Of a stretch of 64,000 bases of DNA, positions 61,277 to 64,000 are shown piece by piece. Source of the DNA: Pseudomonas viridiflava (GTDB lineage Bacteria; Pseudomonadota; Gammaproteobacteria; Pseudomonadales; Pseudomonadaceae); the NCBI RefSeq assembly GCF_900590755.1, contig NZ_UUOC01000053.1:434001-498000 (forward strand), written 5' to 3'. Under the pieces are notes generated by a model. That model did no database searches. It saw nothing but the letters and a program-made list of their open reading frames with translations, and was not told the DNA's origin. How positions within the stretch are numbered: the stretch's first letter is position 1; every line of letters starts with the position of its first letter. A program made the translations under genes and the position numbers.

Positions 61277-61951
61277 TCAATCAAACAACGCCATCGCCTC
61301 GGCCGTGGCTTCCTGAATACGGCCCCAGTCGCCATTCTTGACCCAGGCGTTGTCGATCATCCAGGTCCCGCCGACGCACATGACGTTAGGCTGGGCCATG
61401 TAGCTTTTGAGGTTGTCGACGTTGACGCCGCCAGTCGGGCAGAAGCGTACTTCGTTGAACGGGCCACCGAGGGCTTTGATCGCCGCCACGCCACCGCTGA
61501 TTTCCGCCGGGAACAGTTTGAAACGGCGATAGCCCATGGCGTAGCCGATCATGATTTCCGACGCACTGCTGATGCCTGGCAACAGAGGCAGCGGGCTGTC
61601 CAGCGCGGCTTGCAGCAGATCCTGCGTGCTGCCTGGCGTCACGATGAACTGCGAGCCTGCCGCCTCGGCATCGGCCAGCATTTTGCGGTCCAGAATCGTG
61701 CCAGCGCCCACGCACAACTCTGGGCGCTGCTCACGAAGAATACGGATAGCGCTCAGGCCGAATGCTGAACGCAAAGTCACTTCCAGCGCGGTCATGCCAC
61801 CGGCGGCCAGGGCGTCGGCCAATGGCAGCACGTCCTCGTCACGCAGGATGGTAATGACCGGCAAAATTTTTGCTTTGGCGCAGAGTTCGTCGATCTGCGT
61901 GATCTTGTTCGCCATGCTGTTGAGCGGCTGATTGTTTTCCACGGTATTCAT
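61277..61951 (-). CDS. eda: KDPG/KHG aldolase Eda
   Basis: The 224-residue enzyme splits 2-keto-3-deoxy-6-phosphogluconate into pyruvate and glyceraldehyde-3-phosphate in the Entner-Doudoroff pathway. Seen are LEVTLRS with the catalytic Glu, the GAGTI motif, FKLFPAE with the Schiff-base lysine, and FCPTGGVN. I start at ATG 61951, with AAGGATC upstream. It follows pgl by 17 bases and is last in the zwf-pgl-eda operon. Confidence 0.94.
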   Translation of the reverse strand: MNTVENNQPLNSMANKITQIDELCAKAKILPVITILRDEDVLPLADALAAGGMTALEVTLRSAFGLSAIRILREQRPELCVGAGTILDRKMLADAEAAGSQFIVTPGSTQDLLQAALDSPLPLLPGISSASEIMIGYAMGYRRFKLFPAEISGGVAAIKALGGPFNEVRFCPTGGVNVDNLKSYMAQPNVMCVGGTWMIDNAWVKNGDWGRIQEATAEAMALFD

Positions 61952-61968
61952 GGCGGCGGATCCTTTTG

Positions 61969-62682
61969 TTATGGGCACCAGTAAATCTCAAGTGAAGAGT
62001 CAAGGAACGCACGCACCGGCATTTCGACGAGGTCATCACCGGCCAATGCGGCGCGCAAGGTATCGAGTTTGGCCTGACCGGAAACCGACAGGATCGGCAA
62101 ACGCGCCGAAGCCAGCAGTTGACGGGTCAGGGTCAGACGTTGATGGGGCACGGTCGGCGCCAGCATCGGCAGGCAACGACGTGAGCTGTTCAGGTCCAGG
62201 GCTTCGCTCAGGTTCGGGCTTTTCGGGAACAACGAGGCGGTGTGGCCATCGTCGCCCATGCCCAGAATCAGCACGTCAATCGGCGGCAACTCGGCCAATG
62301 TCTGATCGGCCACCAGTGCCGCTTCTTCCAGACTCTGCGCCACGTTGTACAAGCCAATAAAGCGCGCCTCGGCGGCAGGACCTTGCAGTAGAAAACGCTG
62401 CAACAGGCCTGCGTTGCTGTCGGCATGCTCCACCGGTACCCAGCGCTCGTCGGCCAGGCTGACCACCACTTTGGACCAGTCCAGCGGTTGCTCGGCCAGC
62501 GCCTGGAAAAACGCTACCGGGCTGCGGCCACCGGACACCACCAGGGTCGCACCGCCATTGGTGGCGACAGCGTTCCTCAGGTGTTCGGCTACGTTGGCTG
62601 CCAGCGCCTCGGCCAGCTGCTGCGGATTGTCGAAGTCCCGGGCTATCTGGCCCTGAGGGAATTCAAGTTCACATATCGCCAT
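61969..62682 (-). CDS. pgl: 6-phosphogluconolactonase
   Basis: The 237-residue enzyme hydrolyses 6-phosphogluconolactone. It has the family motifs LVVSGGRSP, SLADERWVPVEHADSN and ILGMGDDGHTASLFP. The start ATG 62682 overlaps the zwf stop by 14 bases; an ATG six codons upstream is also in frame. Confidence 0.93.
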   Translation of the reverse strand: MAICELEFPQGQIARDFDNPQQLAEALAANVAEHLRNAVATNGGATLVVSGGRSPVAFFQALAEQPLDWSKVVVSLADERWVPVEHADSNAGLLQRFLLQGPAAEARFIGLYNVAQSLEEAALVADQTLAELPPIDVLILGMGDDGHTASLFPKSPNLSEALDLNSSRRCLPMLAPTVPHQRLTLTRQLLASARLPILSVSGQAKLDTLRAALAGDDLVEMPVRAFLDSSLEIYWCP

Positions 62683-64000
62683 ACCACGATCTCCCATCAC
62701 GTGTAATCAGGGCAATGGAGCTCATCGGCCCCCACGTTCCGGCGGGGTAAGGCTTGGGCGCATCGCCCGCCTTTTTCCAGCCGGCGATCAACTGATCGCA
62801 CCATTGCCAGGCGTACTCAATTTCATCTTTGCGAACAAACAGGTTCTGATTGCCGCGCATGACTTCCAGCAACAACCGCTCGTAGGCATCCGGGACGCGA
62901 GCGCTGCGGTAGGTGTCGGAAAAATTCAGTTGAAGCGGGCCGCTGCGCAACTGCATGCCTTTGTCCAGGCCTTGATCCTTGGTCATCACTTGCAAGGAAA
63001 TGCCTTCGTCCGGCTGCAGGCGGATGATCAGGCGATTGCTGATCTGCATGCGCTGCTCAGGGGCGAAGATGTAGTGCGGCGGCTCTTTGAAATGGATCAC
63101 GATCTGCGACAGTTTCTGCGGCATGCGCTTGCCGGTACGCAGATAGAACGGTGTACCTGACCAGCGCCAGTTACGGATATCGGCACGCAGGGCGACGAAG
63201 GTTTCGGTGTCGCTCTGGGTGTTGGAGTTTTCTTCCTCCAGATAACCCGGCACTGCCTTGCCTTCGCTGTAGCCCGCGGTGTATTGACCACGTACCACCT
63301 GAGTTGCCAGACGCTCCGGGGTGAACGGCGCCAGGGCCTTGAGCACCTTGACCTTCTCGTCACGAATACTGTCGGCCGATAGGTCGCTCGGCGGGTCCAT
63401 GGCAATCAGACACAGCAGTTGCAGCAAGTGGTTCTGGATCATGTCCCGCAGTTGCCCGGCCTGATCGAAGTAACCCCAGCGACCTTCGATGCCCACTTTT
63501 TCCGCCACGGTGATTTCAACGTGAGAAATGTGGTTCTGATTCCATTGGGTTTCGAACAGGCTGTTGGCGAAACGCAAGGCGATCAGGTTCTGGACGGTGT
63601 CTTTGCCCAGGTAGTGGTCGATGCGATAGACGCGGGTTTCCGGCAGGAACTGCGCCACGGCATCGTTGACCCGCCGCGAAGACGCCAGGTCATGACCGAT
63701 AGGTTTTTCCAGTACCGCGCGGGTGCGCTCGGTCAGGTTGACCGAGGCGAGGTTCTCGCAGATCGCGCCGTACACCGACGCAGGCGTGGCGAAGTAGGCG
63801 ATCAGGGTTTCTGCGTCACCGACGCGCTCAGCCAGAGCGACGTAATCCTCAGCCTTGAGGAAATCCACATGCAGGTAGCTCAGGCGAGCCTGAAAACGCT
63901 GGACGTGTTCGGCTTCGAGCTGGGTGTCCGGGACAAAACGGCGTAACGATTCATCGATGTATGCCAAATGCTGCTGTTCGGTGCCGGGTTCGCGGGCCAA
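62669..64000 (-). CDS. zwf: Glucose-6-phosphate 1-dehydrogenase, N-terminus outside the window
   Basis: 443 residues are visible, lacking about the first 45, including the dinucleotide-binding start. The active-site motif YRIDHYLGKDTVQNL is present, as is NRLIIRLQPDEGISL. The enzyme oxidises glucose-6-phosphate and is first in the zwf-pgl-eda operon, normally controlled by HexR, whose gene would be beyond the edge. Confidence 0.95.
   Translation of the reverse strand: MAREPGTEQQHLAYIDESLRRFVPDTQLEAEHVQRFQARLSYLHVDFLKAEDYVALAERVGDAETLIAYFATPASVYGAICENLASVNLTERTRAVLEKPIGHDLASSRRVNDAVAQFLPETRVYRIDHYLGKDTVQNLIALRFANSLFETQWNQNHISHVEITVAEKVGIEGRWGYFDQAGQLRDMIQNHLLQLLCLIAMDPPSDLSADSIRDEKVKVLKALAPFTPERLATQVVRGQYTAGYSEGKAVPGYLEEENSNTQSDTETFVALRADIRNWRWSGTPFYLRTGKRMPQKLSQIVIHFKEPPHYIFAPEQRMQISNRLIIRLQPDEGISLQVMTKDQGLDKGMQLRSGPLQLNFSDTYRSARVPDAYERLLLEVMRGNQNLFVRKDEIEYAWQWCDQLIAGWKKAGDAPKPYPAGTWGPMSSIALITRDGRSWYGDM

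Overview
The window is a stretch of chromosome from a Pseudomonas, most likely a plant- or soil-associated member of the P. fluorescens/P. putida side of the genus. Gene content and order support this. From olsBA through acpH, arsR, xenB, argP/argO, sodB, bifA, icmP, mexVW, inaA and colSR the order matches, from memory, the PA4350-PA4381 block of P. aeruginosa. The region is GC-rich, compact and full of REP/REPIN palindromes typical of environmental pseudomonads. I saw no tRNA, rRNA, CRISPR, insertion sequence or prophage gene.

Layout. 1-10.1 kb: a partial serine hydrolase, the ornithine-lipid pair olsBA behind a Pho-box-like repeat, an ACP phosphodiesterase, an ArsR-MFS-xenobiotic reductase unit, an envelope coiled-coil protein, an epimerase and the argP/argO exporter pair. 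10.4-15 kb: iron superoxide dismutase, the c-di-GMP phosphodiesterase BifA, and an imelysin-type iron protein behind a Fur-box-like site. 15-20.3 kb: an accessory island with a REPIN cluster, an odd leader and a type VI secretion cargo module (DUF4123 adaptor, DUF3304, Tle1-type phospholipase, second DUF3304). It sits between the first imelysin gene and the rest of the iron cluster (di-heme cytochrome, second imelysin, DUF1513 protein), which has its own Fur-box-like site. 24.4-32.5 kb: MexVW efflux, a small exported protein, InaA, a methyltransferase and ColRS. 32.7-40.3 kb: the cytochrome bo3 operon cyoABCDE, dsbB, and hmp behind three NorR-type sites.

40.5-43.6 kb: cheV behind a FliA-type promoter, then small housekeeping genes. 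43.7-50.3 kb: a chaperone-usher fimbrial cluster on the minus strand with two chaperones, a normal pilin, an unusually short pilin, and a terminal subunit whose N-terminus is encoded by an inserted REPIN. 50.6-57.1 kb: an RND adaptor and permease followed by a metal-type two-component system. 57.3-61.2 kb: a Cache-GGDEF diguanylate cyclase, a DUF2383 protein, a DUF3820 protein and a PLP enzyme. 61.2 kb to the end: eda, pgl and a partial zwf of the Entner-Doudoroff pathway.

Functional themes: membrane lipid change under phosphate limitation, iron acquisition under Fur, interbacterial attack, c-di-GMP turnover (BifA against the GGDEF protein), quinol oxidation with disulfide formation, NO detoxification, and several envelope-stress systems. 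The parts least explained by known core genes are the type VI island with its twin immunity candidates and leader, the REPIN translated inside a fimbrial gene, and the duplicated hairpin between dsbB and hmp.
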